Made by a program: the position numbers and the translations under genes | In this document: positions 1-13,407 of the stretch, in pieces | Numbering within the stretch: the first letter of the stretch is position 1 | Layout of the letters: each line of letters starts with the position of its first letter | Origin: Lepidodermella squamata | Taxonomy: Eukaryota; Gastrotricha | Direction: 5' to 3' | NCBI GenBank assembly: GCA_047495785.1 | Contig: JBLDXI010000001.1 | Location: forward strand, 3,038,001 to 3,102,000 | Length of the DNA stretch: 64,000 nucleotides | Notes under the pieces: generated by a model | Database searches by the model: none | Told to the model about the DNA's origin: nothing | Seen by the model: only the letters and a program-made list of their open reading frames with translations

Positions 1-129
1 CGAAGACTTGGGGAATCTTGTAAAGTTCCCACAATTAGCTTTTAAAGTAATGTACATTCATTTTAACTGACCCCAGCCTGACCTTATTAGTATAAAAAAA
101 TTAAATGTTGCTTCATGTTTCTTTAATAG

Positions 130-2934
130 AAGCCTCACTGGGCCAGAAATGCGGCCCTGGCATTATTTGCTCCGACCCATTGACTACCTGCGAAGCCGGG
201 CGTTGCGAATGCATGAATGAATACAACCGGCACCCGATCGATCCGAAACGCTGCATCTCCGCCCTTGTCACGTCACTCTACAGCCAACCGTGCTCGAGCG
301 ATTTCCAGTGCGAGCCAACCCAGGAGTGCCGCTCGGGCCAATGCTCGTGTCTAGGCGGTTACGTTTACTCAAAGACAGCTCAAACCTGCGTTGAAATCCG
401 AATCGGCGACCAGTGCTCGTCGAACGAAGACTGCCTGGGTGTCTTCAACGCAGTTTGCGCGGGTGACTCAGCGGGCGCCCGGGTGTGCGCCTGCGAGACG
501 GGTTACTTCGCCACCCCGGTCTCGCTCTACGGCAAGGAAACACGACTTTGCCTGCCGAGCACCGCCGAGCTCCGCGACATCGGCCAACCTTGCAACGACG
601 ACTTCGCCTCGGAGCGGTTCTGCAAGCCGAACCTACTCTGCACCCAGTGCCCAGTGGGTGTCGTAGGGCGCAATAGTGTCTGCACGAAACCGGTCCCTGT
701 AACAGCGCAAGCCCCCGACCAGAAACCTGTTCAATCCTTAGCTCAATCCGTCGAAACGGCGGTTAAACCGGCTATAAGCCGGGTCATGGGTGAGGCCAGG
801 CCATCGGAAAGTGACTACTACGAGTCCAAAGCAAGGACACCTAATTACGATTACTACGGAGATGAAGTAACGACTGCAAGGCCTGGTTATATCGCATCGA
901 TTTTATCCACCCTAGCCGCGCTTCGGGCGGTGACTACAACACGGCCGCCTGTTACCACGGCCAGGCCAACCACTGTTCGCAATTTCCCGGCATTTTCGAC
1001 AACATTGATCAATCGGCCAACCAGCGTCCGCTTGGTGGATCGGACTACAACGCCGTCGGAAGATTATGAGTACCCGGATGAGACGGATAAGCCGACGACT
1101 CGTCGTGATTTCCCTAACGCGATTCGGGTCGCGGTTGGCGCGACTTGCAACCCGCCGCTTATTGTGTGCAACGTTTCGAACTCCGAGTGTGTCGCGTCCC
1201 GGTGCCAGTGCCGTAATGGCTACCGTCAGTTGGGTGCGAATTTGTGCCAGAAAGCGGGCTTGCCGATTCCGCTCGGCTTGCCCTGCACTCAGCGCACCGA
1301 CGTTTGCGCGACGGTGGGTTCCTCGTGCACAAATGAAATCTGCCAATGTCCGCCTGGCTACAAAGGTGGTGTCAAAAGTAAGCCAAGATAATCCATTAAT
1401 TTTCGTTAATTTACTTGGCACTTTTAACAATTTCGTTAACTTGAAATTTCAAAATTAGTATTTGAATTTGAATAATTTTGAATTTTTCAACAATTTCAAA
1501 ATTTTAAGAAATTCGGACTATTGTCCCCATTTCTAGTGCTCAAATTAATATATATATTTTTTGTTTTCTTTTGTTTTAGATGATTGTATCGACAATGGAA
1601 AGAAGAGTTTCTTTGGGGATTCGTGCTCGCACACAAACGATTGTTACTACAACCTCACGTGCCAGACCTTCAAATGCCGATGCGAATATGGCATGAAACT
1701 TGTTGGCAATTACGACTGCGTGCCAAGTAATCATGAACTTTTAATTGAGCTTTCCTTTATGCATCAAGGCCCAAAGTTTATTCCGAAGTGCTACTACGGA
1801 TCGAAGGACAATTTTAGTGAACGCTTTTTGCCGAAAAAATTATGCAGAAAATTTCCCATTCCGTGAAGACCACTTTAAGGCCTTATAAAAATCAGGCTCT
1901 CTATCTAAAATTCAGGATTTTTGACCGATGTTGAATTAGGACGCAATTTTTATTTTAAAAATTGAATTTGAATCCGCAAAATCATGACCGAGTTTTGAAA
2001 TGTTAAATTGTGACAAAATAATAAGGGGCTTGAATTTAATTAAAACCCTCGATTCTAAGTCAAATCGAGATTGGAATCAAAATTGCAATTTCAACTAATT
2101 TTTAAAAATCGAAAATTCACCTTATCGGATATCGATGGTGAGAAATTAAAAAAATTATCGATTTAACGTGAATTAGACGATTTTTCAATCTATTGAGCTC
2201 TAGAATGAAACAAAGCCATTTGCAAACATTTCAGTTATTTTAGACCTCTCGAGTAACCACAGTCGTATTTTCCTAAAGCCTGTTTTAATTTTTAATTTTG
2301 TTTTTCTACGTAATTAAATAGGAGGCTTCGGCGAGTCGTGCCCGTCTGGATACGATCGCGACTGTAAATTTATCAAAGACGGCGTCTGCAGCAAGGGCAC
2401 ATGCCAGTGCCGTGAAGGCTACTCGCGTAAGAACCAGTTCGAATGCAGCGAAGCTATTTGGGCCGATGCCGATTCAGCTTTCGCCGAAGAAAAAAGTATG
2501 TTTCTACCCGGTACCAACTTGGTACCCAAGTTCAAAATTGATTTTTATAAATATTTCAGTGTTGAAATGTATCGGCGATATGGATTGCCTCGAGTCTGTA
2601 GCCGCTCCCCGCGCTTCAATCTGCGTCTCAGGCCGGTGCCAGTGCCGGTCTGGAGCCACCCTAAAAGTGGCGACTAACACCTGTGAATTCAAGGCATCAC
2701 TGTCAGGTATAAGCTAAACGTTCAATTACTCAATTTATTTTAATTTTTTCCGCTCATTTTTTAGACGAGGGCTTTGCGTGCAGTTTGAATACGGATTGCA
2801 AAACCGGGGGTCTGTCTTGCGTCAACAACGTGTGCACCCGGCGCTCTCGCATCCTGGCGTCCGGCGCCCGGCCTTCGCTCCTGACATCACTGCTCGTGTT
2901 TTCGCTAGCCATTGCTTATCTGCTGCGAAATTAA
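130..2934 (+). CDS. EB-module, GPI-anchored cell-surface protein (5' end outside window)
   Basis: Five exons in consistent phase: 130-1377, 1580-1726, 2322-2495, 2560-2706 and 2765-2934 (stop). The first begins at an acceptor (AG 128-129), so the signal-peptide exon lies upstream of the window. The protein is built of repeated cysteine-rich units with the spacing of EB/EGF-like modules (blocks such as GRCECMNEY, GQCSCLGGY and RCQCRNGY). They are split by a Thr/Pro/Arg-rich linker near 700-1120 that looks O-glycosylated. The last exon ends with a short basic stretch and a hydrophobic tail of about 18 residues up to LLRN-stop, the layout of a GPI-attachment signal. EB modules occur in secreted and surface proteins of nematodes and other ecdysozoans. 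A receptor or matrix-binding role is possible, but no specific function can be read. The donor at 1378 is the best of three that keep the frame. Confidence 0.8.
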
Positions 2935-3500
2935 AATTACTCGCACAAAATAGAGGTTATATAAAAATATAATAGATATACACGAGTCGGGGTCTATGTT
3001 GTATTCATCCGAAAAAAATAAGCTACCGCTTTGTGTTTTAAGAACGCGATATTAACCTCACTAATATATACCCAACTAGTGATAATGATGAGCCAAAGCC
3101 TGCCTATATGATGATGTAAATACCTACCTGATGTATATTATGCGCTGTTTTGTTGTTTATCTCACAACATGAGATTTTATCATTGTCGCGCTCTCTTCAT
3201 TAACGGCGAGGATTATAAAAACTACGCTTAATCTAGCCCGCACCGGTGCGCTACCTTAAAAATGATGTGCAGAGCGCGTGCTGTGCAGTAAAAATACTCA
3301 AAATTATGTCATTATATATTCCAAATCGCATCAACTGCTGAGAGAGAAACTCTGTAAATAACATGCGCGAAAATTGATGATGAAAGATGATTTATGAATA
3401 TCGATTGATGTTTTACAAATTAAAAAAAATGAAAGTTTTTCAAGCCAAATAAAGTGGATTTTTCTTTGAGACTTATTTTATTCGAAAATTCATTAAACTT
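2935..3500. other. Convergent 3' regions of the EB-module and calpain-like genes
   Basis: No coding potential is visible. AT-rich sequence lies between the plus-strand stop at 2934 and the minus-strand stop at 3501. A plus-strand AATAAA near 3448 could serve the EB-module gene, in which case the two 3' ends nearly abut. Confidence 0.5.
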
Positions 3501-5934
3501 TCAAGCTTTCGGGGCATTGCTATTATTGCTATTAGGTTCCAATACTGGTGCGAAATCAATCATGTCCGGGTCGAATTTCGACCAGGGAACGTTGACAGTT
3601 TTCGGGTCGAAATTGAACGCCGTGTGGAAGGACAGCTCGCCTATTTCACTGAAAACTCGTAGTAGAAACTCGGTTCGTGCTTTCACCGGGAAATACGTCG
3701 AGGGTACAACGAGAAAATAAATTACCGGCGCCGCAGCTTTCGCAACATCGACATCCTCGCGGTGGACAGCAGACTGAAATCGCGGAATTGATGTGGGTGT
3801 CTGCGGAATGGCTGTATCGCTGTAACTTCGCGTTGCCATTGAGTAATTGGCGTAAGGTAGCGACGAAAAAAGTTCGCCCGTGTGAAGGAAGAAAGACGCG
3901 CGGAACGGGGCTGTAGGTGGCTCTTTTTGAGTAAGCTAAAATAAATAAACAAAAAATCAAAAGAAGTTGAAAACGCTCAAATTTCCCAAATAAATTACTG
4001 AATTTTATCAAAATGTCCCAAATTCCAAAATTCAGATTTTTTTATAAATTACGATTTTAATCGTCGTTAGAAATTTCCCGAAAAATTCCTAAAATTTTTG
4101 TAATTTTCCTTAATGAATTATCAATTTTATTCCAAAATATCCCCACAATTTCAAAATTCAAAATTTTTTGTAAAATGCTGTTTTAACCTTGTAAACGTGA
4201 AAGGCAATGTGAGAATAGCTTGTCTTGTCGAATCGGAACGGCTGGCTTAAGCTGACCCAGATCCAAGGAAGGTAGCCATCGATGCGTGACCATGGGCTGC
4301 CATAAGGTGCGCTCGACCCGATCACACCCGGCGAACCGGTTAGGTGCAATTTGAAGACAAATTGAGGATTTGTGGCAAAATGTTCGAGATTACGCCGGCT
4401 ACCGCCCGAATTTACATCCGGAATCCATGAAGACATTATTTGAACTAAAAATATTAAAAAATTGCAAAATTTCAATTTAAAGATTTTTTCAAATCTTACC
4501 GAGACGACCCTGGATATTATTAGCGTCTTCGTGTATAATCGGGCGGCAAATAGTGGCCGAGTCGAAGGTGCTCACGAGTCGCTGAGGTGTGTACCAGCCG
4601 GTTAAGACGCCAACTCGCGATGACTCACCGTCCTCGCCCATCGCGGTCAAATTTGGCTGATTCTTCGCAATCTCAGCAATCAGCTCAGCTTTTGAGTCGG
4701 CGCCACCTGACGGCGGCTTGTTGTCCATGCTACTTCTAATGCTACTCGGGAATGATTTACTGACACGCCTGGCTTGAGAAGACGCTGACGGCGATGTTAT
4801 TGACGATGAGGCAGACGTTACTGAAGTGCGAGCACTCGACGCAGAAGGGTGACTATTGTTTACAGGATGCCCAATTGTGTAGGAATTGCTCAGTCTGTGA
4901 TGCGGCTCTTCATCCTCGTCTGGAACGTTCGAGTCAATAATTAAATACCTATTCGATATGCCAAATGGAAGCTGGCAAAAAATGAAAGAATTTACTGATA
5001 AAACGATGAAAAAAATCGAAAAAAATCACCTTTTCCCATTGAGTGATACTGCACGAGTGGCGGCCTGTTTTTTCGTTGGCTTGTTGCACGGTAGCGAAAA
5101 GACTTTTCTCGTTCATCATAGCGAAAATGCGCCGATCACTGACCTCAGATTGGTTGAACATCAACCGCTCAGCGAAACCACCTGATAGCCAAACGTAGGA
5201 CTCAACCGGGTCCCCGACAGCCTTCGCTAGAGCCTCGGCGCCCTGGAAATAACCGAGAAATGCCGCCTCGACATATCGGATGTAGTCAGCGAAAGATGAG
5301 TGAACGGTGACGCCGCCAGATTGGGGTAAATTAGACTGGTGAACGCGATAGCTCTCCCATTCACAGCCGATACTCCACAACCGGATTAAATAGCAAAATT
5401 TCGAAATTTGCCGCGCGAACTAAAATAAAATTTAATAATAATTGTATCATAATTTTGTATTAATTTATACTTGATTTGTGATATTAGGTGCCCTCCAAAA
5501 GGATAACGCGGTTGATAGCAGCCAGCAGTCGTTGAGAATTCCCTGCTCAATCGGGCATTTATTCGGTAAACTCGGTAACGAATCGGGTATTTCGGTATTT
5601 GGTTTCGGTGGTTCTGGCGACACGAGGTCAAAGGACCGGCGAACAGCGACGGTCTTCTTCGGCTCCGACTCTGGGGTTGAGATGGAGACTCGCCTTGTTG
5701 GCGGGTTCCTCGGGTTCGGGCTAGTGGGCTCGGGTGTCTCGGGTTCGAAGGGTGACGAAAATTTGGGCGAAGTTGGCCCGCTTGGAATTTCGAACTCTTC
5801 CGCGTCATTTGCGAATCGCACCGATTTTTTTGTACCAGCTGTGTTCGTCGTCGAAACGTCCTTGCTCTGCTTGGAGAGCGCAGACCTCGGAGCAGGCGAT
5901 AGCGCCGCCGTTTTTCTAGGATGTCTTGTTTTTG
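3501..5934 (-). CDS. Calpain-like protein, probably catalytically inactive (5' exon not found)
   Basis: Five minus-strand exons agree in phase: 5934-5471, 5419-5030, 4971-4500, 4444-4188 and 3935-3501 (stop). The first starts at an acceptor (CCTCCTTTCTAG), so an upstream exon with the ATG is missing. The order is: a disordered Ser/Pro-rich N-terminus; a calpain active-site Cys block (EQGILNDCWLLS); a region matching the calpain GEW...LP stretch; a LSGG block; then a long Ser-rich insert; then calpain domain III (SSWIPDVNSGGSRRN, TNPQF, and FLVVPSTYFPV...EFLLRVFSE near the end). The expected GHAYSV histidine block and RNPWG asparagine block cannot be found. About 150 residues of low-complexity Ser/Thr sequence (exon 4971-4500) sit where they should be. 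Calpains are calcium-regulated cytosolic cysteine proteases; this copy would lack two of its three catalytic residues and may act as a scaffold. A missed exon inside an intron is the main alternative. Confidence 0.75.
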
Positions 5935-8035
5935 CTAGAAAGGAGGGTGCTTATACTGGATGTCACGATCGAGTACGCGATAATAAATATCACGTTTTGG
6001 CAGGCTTTTCAAGCGGCGACAATTGAAAGGAGCAAATTCGAGTACACAGCGACGTCTTAGAGGCGACGCGGTAGTATTTTGTTACTCGTGCCGCCTTTTT
6101 TATATACTCTCGCAAGTGCAGGCGATTAGCCATTCATGAGTTTATAAATAGTTAATCAGCTCGCTTCTCCGTTTCACCACCACCGCGTCGCGTAGCTAAG
6201 CAATTTTAATTCGAAAAAGAGCGCCGTGTTTTCAAGGCGCTCACGTCAAGAGCCAATTAGTCGACGACTCGCAATAGAAAAAAACCCACACCGCCGTAAA
6301 TAATATAAGAAAACATTTCTCAATTTATTTATTGCACACGTCAGCTTTGATAACGTGCCGCCGAAAAATTTACACAGAATCATCAATCAGTATATCTTTC
6401 AATACACATAATATTAGCGCATTTCCGTGATTCATCATTACACCAGCCTTCGATTTTTTTATACACACATTTTTTCCAAGATTTTCCGTAGCAAAAAACA
6501 ACCAATACATTTATATATATGAATAATTGATAATATTTTGCCTAAATTGTTCGCCTGTTGTGAAGAAGAAATTTAGCTAAGAAGCTGTTTCAGCATTTTT
6601 CTCTCATTCCACATATAAAATTCGATCAAATTATTACAGGAAAAAGGTTTCTTTTTAGCCAGGTTTTTACAAAAAATACGATTTTTTCGCTCATTTCAAT
6701 GCATAAAAAGCGAGTAGCTGTGGAAGAACATAGTTTCATAGTGCACAATAATAATTTCACTCAAGTTTTGAACAAAAAAGCGAACCATTTTTCATTCGAA
6801 AATTTGTAACCGAAAGCAGCAGCGTATAGTTTCAAATTGATTTTCTCATCCAATGAAGTAGACGGTAGATTATCATGTTTTCAATCTATTTATATTATTT
6901 TTACTATCCGGTAGGGCACACAACCCGAGGCGCGAAAAAAGCGGCACAATCGCGATTGCTAATCTTCAGTTTCTTTCTACCAAGAGCAATAATTTTTTTC
7001 TTTCACAAATCAACAAAAAATAAACAGAAAAATCCCACGAAGAAAAGCACAAAAATGAGAAGGGTAAAGGATACGATTTCTAGGCAAGCGAATAAGTAAG
7101 TAGCTGTTTTTCATCATCAGAAATTGAGTGATTAATACCATATTTATTCCTCAGTATAAATAATTTTCTTCAACAACAAAAAACGATCGTTGGTTGAGTA
7201 GGTGTTATAAGGTAGACGCAACGAAAAGAGACACATGCAAAATAAAGAGGAGAGGAATACTGCTGTTGCACTAAAAAAAGAGGACTGTTGTTTATTTCAT
7301 AATCGTTCATTTAACGCCTTCATTTACATACGATAGCGGGAGGTGAGAAAATGTATATTTCAAAGCTTCCCATGGAACGTGGTACAAACAACAAACAAAC
7401 ACATGAAAGTGGACACTCAAATAGCAAATATTTTCTAGCATCAGCCAATTTATTTGTTTCGAAAGGATTTTTTCTTGGGTTTTGTTGCGATTTTACTCAA
7501 AGACGAACGTCAAAGGAAAATTCGTCAGAAAAACACTTTAGAAAAGTATTTTAATAAATTTTGTAAATTAATTGAAAAATCCGCCTTAATTTCCGGCTTA
7601 ATTAAATTTCAATCTGATTTCAATTTAATTTTTCAAAATTTCAAGTTTCAATTTAAAATTTAATTTTTTCCCAGCAACAGACGCCTTGAATCGCACGTTC
7701 CACTCAAGAGAAAGAATAGAGCATATTGTATTGTATTTTATACTAAAAAGAAAGAAAGAGCGACTGATTCGCGCCAAGTGCATAGCAAGATGAACAACAT
7801 CGTGGTGTGAAGAGCCGTTTCCACTCTCATTCACCACCTTAAAATAACACCAATTAACCGATGTTATTTCTTGTGTAAACCGCCTTCTTAAAACATGCGT
7901 AAATTGCGTGTAACATTATATTCGCGTTATTTATACAGGCTGCAAGAAGAAAAACCGTGTAATTCCAAGCAGCAGCAGTAGCAGCTGGTTTTCGGTGGTT
8001 GTAAAACAGAACAAAGAGAAGTATTAAGTGTAGGA
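5935..8035. other. Gene-free stretch between the calpain-like and Rab11-FIP genes
   Basis: AT-rich sequence with homopolymer runs and no convincing exon. It should hold the promoter and first exon of the calpain-like gene, but no ATG exon in the required phase was identified. The few short ORFs here look like chance. Confidence 0.4.
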
Positions 8036-11000
8036 CTAGCTCTTTTGCAGTATCGACGGCGCTTTTTCCATAATGACGGCCATCATGTCGTCAATGTACT
8101 CGTCGCGCCGCTGAATCTCCACCTGTTGCCGCGCGATGACCTGCAGCAGCTCTTCGCGGCTCATGCGGCCGTACTGCGCATACACGTCCGACGGGATCAC
8201 CGTCGACGTGGACATGCGGGGCGAGAAGGACGGCAGGCCGCCGGATAGGTTGTTGCTGCTACCGCCGTTGCTACCGCCGTTATTGTTGCCGCCACCACCG
8301 CCGTTGTTGAGCCGCAACGAGCCGCCTTTATTCGGCGGCATGCCGTTGCTGTGGTGGTTCGGAGTCGACATGCGCCCGTTGTTCATCGGCGTGTTTGCCG
8401 ACGACGGCGGCGCCATCACCGAGCTCCGCTGGCCGTTGCTCAGCTGTTGCAAGTTGGACGACTTCGGCGGAGTGCCGTTGCCAAATGACGGAAAACCAAC
8501 TAGAAAAAAAACAAAATGCAATGGGTAACAGCAAATAATCCAAAGCTATATGAAAGTGGCCAACTCTAAATTTTGGGCGATTTTTGCTTCAATAGGGGTT
8601 TACTTTGGGCCGGAAGAGGAAGCAAATCGTCATAGCAGCGAGTAAAATAGCTATCGACACCATTTTTCAAAAGTGACTTTTTCAGTCTATAATATTTAGC
8701 TTTCAAGGCGGTCATGGGTGAGTAATTCTTTTTTCGAAATTCGATCGGGTTCATGATGTGCTATGAGCAAATTCTCAAATTATGTTAGAAACAGTCCTTA
8801 AATGTGCCTACAGTTCTTATAGTACACTGACTCGCGGATTTATAGTCCCTTTTACACGCCGAATTTCATGATTACGATTTTGCACTCGCGTAACAATGGA
8901 AAGCTGACTTTCAAGGCGATTTTTAGTAATTCTACTCAATATCACTTCGAGAATACGGCGTAATCATGACTTTAAAACTGTTGAATAGTCGCGTTTTGTG
9001 CCAAATTTTTATAATTTGGATCTACTAGTCAATTTTGGTTAAAGAAAACAGGCAAGTTGGTTCCGCTGAAAGAAACACCGAGCGTTAATGGCTCAATGGC
9101 TCTTAAATAATTTTTTCAGTAGACAGTTGTAACAAACCAAGATTCTCCGCGCATATTCAACGGTTTGCCCTCAGGAACGACGCTCATGTCAAAGCGAAAT
9201 GAGTCAAATAAAAAGAATAGAAAGCTGTTAAAGTGTTTTAAAAACTCTAAATGAGACAATTTTGATGGGAAATAACCAGTTCGAAATGCATCGATCTACT
9301 TCTTACGTTGGAAGAATTGAAACTTCCCAGCGTTTACTTGATCAATAATCAATCGGATCAAACTCATTTCGCTTTGAGATGAGCATCTTTCCTGCGCGTT
9401 ATGAAGGCCTTCCAAGAACCAGCTACTTCATATAATCTAGATATTCGTAATTATTCTGTTTCAAAGAAGGCGTTTTCCTTCATGCGAGTGCCATTTTTAG
9501 AGGTACTCAACAATTCAAATAACCTAGAACTATGTACACCTTTCCGTGAAATACTGACGAAATTAGGAAGGATGTGGACCGATATCATAACTAAGGCCGA
9601 TGAAAATTTCCGCTGCTTTACGATCATTTCGCACTGGAATTACGCAATTTGACAAGTATTATTAATCTTCCTCGGTCGCTCAATTTTCGAAATGAATAGT
9701 AATAATTTTACTTAGCCCCTTTTCATCTCAGCAATCAATCCTATTTATAAGCTTAGAATTAGGATGACTCACTGCGGCTCAACTTATATCCCCGTAATGC
9801 TCGTAAAACAGTCCGGCGCCCTAGCGTCTAAATCTCGTAAGCACGTGTTGTTATTTCACACCTACCAAAATGACCTTGGGGATTAACATAATAATAATAA
9901 TATCATCATACACCGCCCCTAATGAATCACACTTTCGGACAGCTAATTAAGAGTCAGTGTATAACTTACGTCCTGAAGACTGACTCCGGGCGTCTATGCT
10001 GAGGCCAGATTCGGAGGCGCTGCTGCGGCCTGACGGCTGACGCTGCATACCGCCAAGCCCACCGCTGATTTGGCTGTCGTTGCTATTGTGCTGATTGGTG
10101 CCTTTCGTCGACGGTTTCAGCCGCCCGCTGCCTTCTCGGTCCAGGAACCGGTCACCGGCAGGCGCGCCGGCTGAAACTGAGGATACGGCGCGCGAAATGC
10201 CGCCGGACGCTAACGCTTGACTAGCTGATCCGACCTAATAAAAATTTACAAAAATTAGCTGAAACCAAACAAATAATTTATTTCCTTTTATTTATTTCAT
10301 CTAAAATTATAATTTAATGGAAATAAAATTTCTGGTCATCGGAACCAAATTTTAAATATTTTTATTGTACATTTCTCAGGATTTTTATCGATAATTAGAA
10401 TCGATATTTTCAAGATCCAACTTTAATTTAATTTTCTTCATAAGATTAAATTTTGACATTTTTGGAGTGCAATATTCCATTTTGGGAATTCTGAATCGAT
10501 GATCATCGATGGCCGAACTGCGATAATTTTCTCGAAAATTCCAATTATAATTGATTTCAAGTATATATTCCAGAATGACCAGTTTAAGTTTTCAATTCGG
10601 TCTCAATTTTTCAAATTGGGCTTTGCAAAAAGGTAATTCGCTATTTTAAGTAAAAAACTATTCGAACGGTTAAATTTTCATTTTTAACCCAAATTTTCTA
10701 TTCCCAACCATTTCAAATTAATTTTGAAATTTCTAGAAAAATGAAAATGCTTACGGTATGAGGAAGACTGTATTGTTTGCGCTGGATGCCGGCTGAATCA
10801 TCCGGACCCGGGCCATCAGTGACGCTGAAATCGTCGCGTTCCTCGTCACTATCCGGCCTCGCGTGACTAACAACCGATTCAGACTGATCGTCATCATCGT
10901 CATCGTCCGATTCCGGCCGTTTGTGGCTCTGAGAATCCGACACCTCTTCTTTCGCCTTCGATTTGCGGCCAAAACTCGGCCGCCTTAACGCGTGAGTTAA

Positions 11001-12293
11001 AGCTGCTAGCGAGTTCGACCGCTTCAGCCGTTGTCGCGACTGGCCGTCGTCACCCGCTAGCGCCGTCGAGGTTTTCGAATCAGTGTCCGCGTTCGACTTC
11101 TTATCGCCGCGGAATGAGCCTTTTTTCGAAGCACCAAGGCTCAAGGCTAGGTTAGTAGCGCTTTTGCGAAGGAATTCCGAGCCGAGCGGGGTCAGGGTGG
11201 AATTTTTGGAAGACGCCACGGCCTGAGACCCGCCGCCGGCATTTGAGCCGCCCAACGCGTCGCTTCTGAATACAAATGTTGTTCGAACGAGAATTTCGCC
11301 GCGATACTTTGCCTTTTTCTTAGTTGTCTTTGCCCGCAAAGCATACCACCTAAAAATAGACACAAATTTAGTCAATATAATTAGGCAAGAGACATCAAAA
11401 ATTTCACGTTAAATCAATAGATAAATGAATAAATTAGCAAAGAAAAACCTCGAAAGGAAAATTCAAAAAAGTGGATAAAATTGCAAGAATGGTGCGAGTT
11501 TTCTCGCGTTCTTCCGTAACATTCGGGTAGTTCAATTACCCATCAAGGACAAGGCATTATATGATTCGAGCCATTAACTCTCTAGCATTAGTCTAGAGCG
11601 AATCATCTAAACCCAGATTGAAATTTCTATCTTCAGAACATGACAACAATTCCTCCGTCATGTTGTGTAACCCAGTTTTTCACCCCTACGATGAGTCCCG
11701 AAAATATCATATGGTAAACTGAAATCAGGGCGATTAAACCACGAAAGTAACGGATATTCAAAGAAAACTTGAAAAACTGAAAAAATAAGTCACCTGTTCT
11801 CCCTTGGGGGCAGATTCATGAGACAAATAATTTTCAAAAAATATTGTAATAAGGTATAAACTTACTGAGCATGAGGTTTTTCTTGGAAACTGAACAGTTC
11901 ATCGATCGGCAACGAAATTCGTCCGAGAAATCGGTCTATCGACAGCAAATTGCGATGGAATAACGTAATTTCTATGGTCTTCGTCATATCACCCGGAATT
12001 TCGCTGGAAAAAAATCAGCATTTTTTAATATCATAATTTTCATCGACTTCCTTCATTTTTCTTACAATGAACATTCTTCATTCCACTCGGGACTCGCAGT
12101 TTTCTCCCGAGTTGTTGTCTGGAATTTTTCCTTGCCAAGTTGAATAATGGCATAGACGTCATTTGAGCCTTTGCCTTTTACTACCAGATCCTTGGCTTTA
12201 ATAACTAGAGGACAAAAAAATAGCGTAAACAAGGCTATATTTCATAAAACGAGCATATATACCTGTCACGTCGACATGAGTAGGCTTCCACAT
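8036..12293 (-). CDS. Class I Rab11 family-interacting protein (C2 + Rab11-binding domain)
   Basis: Six exons: 12293-12263, 12204-12066, 12003-11866, 11349-10755, 10234-9970 and 8499-8036. All phases agree, giving 543 residues. The 31-base first exon encodes MWKPTHVDVT, the characteristic start of class I FIPs. Residues 1-130 form a C2 domain (KAKDLVVKGKGSNDVYAIIQ, FHRNLLSIDRFLGRISLP, WYALRAK). The middle is Ser/Gly/Asn-rich and disordered, with an acidic run of Asp near 10890. The last about 45 residues form the Rab11-binding coiled coil (MSREELLQVIARQQVEIQRR, then EYIDDMMAVIMEKAPSIL). The family links Rab11 on recycling endosomes to motors and the plasma membrane; C2 binds acidic phospholipids. 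Intron 5 (8500-9969) is long and carries an inverted repeat at 9172-9394. Confidence 0.93.
9172..9394. repeat. Inverted repeat in a Rab11-FIP intron (MITE-like)
   Basis: The left arm near 9172-9204 (CAGGAACGACGCTCATGTCA...) is matched in reverse complement by the right arm near 9360-9394. Both share the core CAAAGCGAAATGAGT. The arms are imperfect. The unit is about 220 bases and lies within intron 5, consistent with an old short inverted-repeat transposon. Confidence 0.55.
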
Positions 12294-12893
12294 TATAGCT
12301 GTGGCTGCGTTTATGCCAAGACAGTGTCAGCGAAATTTAAACTTTTTCGTAACAAAACATCTAAAATGGTTAAAAATGCACTTAGTGTATTAGCGCAAAA
12401 AAATCCCACCCACATATCGTGGCTGAAAACATCGTCTAAGACTGGGCAAAAAATATTGCTCAATGGATCAGATGTGATAGTGATAAATAGCGCGCGTGCT
12501 GTTATGCTATGCGATTTCGACCGCTAATTGTGCGCTAAAACAATGCGACGGTAAGTGGGGCCAGGTTATGCGGACACGTTCAGGTCCCTTTCGCTCATTT
12601 TATTACTCCAAAATGACGAATAGTAGTTGTAATAGCAGAAGTAATAGTAGTATTTGTGCGCGTGTAACGTAAGACGACGATCTATCATCACCATGTACAG
12701 ACCATGTTTGTTGATGGTAATGATGACCCGGCTGCTACAAACGGTATCAAACAAAACGACGACGTTAGACCAGACGCACTTATGTATGTATATTGCATCA
12801 GGTTTGTAACACATCATGAAACAAGAAGAAGACAATGTCAAATTCTTTTCGACGGCGTCGACACAATTGCGAGTTGAAAGGGCCATACGACGA
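12294..12893. other. Spacer between Mago nashi and Rab11-FIP
   Basis: About 600 bases containing the Mago nashi 3' region and the Rab11-FIP 5' region, both read on the minus strand. A minus-strand TTTTAG acceptor-like site lies about 75 bases before the Rab11-FIP ATG. The open frames of about 100 codons on either strand show no recognisable protein features. Confidence 0.4.
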
Positions 12894-13395
12894 CTAGATC
12901 GGCTTGATCTTGAAATGTAGCCCGATGAGCGAAAACACCAGACATTTGATGTCCTGAACTAAATAGTAGAAAGTACGAAGTCCTTCTGGATCCTTACTGT
13001 TTTGAACGTCGACGAGGGAGCCGATTTTTGATGTAGTAAACGAGATGTGAGTATCACCGAGTACGATTTCGAGCTCTTGCTGTCCTACTCGATCGGGTTG
13101 AGGCCACAACTCGTCACTTTCTTTGAGCAAATCTGAGTCTTCGATAATGCGACGCAACTCAGTCATCACACTTTTGCTGACGTTAACCTCCTTTTTGATC
13201 ATTGTGTCATTTTTATAATTACTGTTATTGGCGTATCTTAATTTGCCTAAAGAAAAAAGAGGATTAAAATTTGGCAAGCAAGTCATTCTAGGTCAACTCA
13301 CCGTCTGGACGAAATTCGAACTCCAAAAATTCGTGGCCAAATTTGCCTTTATGGCCCACGTAATATCGCAGGTAAAAGTCGTTGGACGATGGCAT
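12894..13395 (-). CDS. mago: Mago nashi homologue (exon junction complex core)
   Basis: Two exons, 13395-13302 and 13246-12894, give 148 residues, the normal family length. The match is near complete along its length: [20 protein letters not shown] in exon 1, then [20 protein letters not shown] and the invariant end [16 protein letters not shown]. Mago pairs with Y14/RBM8A to lock eIF4A3 on spliced mRNA, acting in mRNA localisation and nonsense-mediated decay. The ATG lies 12 bases after a minus-strand acceptor-like AG (GAAATCTAG), and an AATAAA lies about 25 bases further upstream. This suggests the gene is the downstream cistron of the SMIM13-like gene ending at 13571. Confidence 0.97.
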
Positions 13396-13407
13396 CAAAT
13401 AACAGAT

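Noticed and set aside
8136-8528. Leu/Pro-rich plus-strand frame
   Set aside because: It is the antisense shadow of the Gly/Asn-rich part of the Rab11-FIP last exon.
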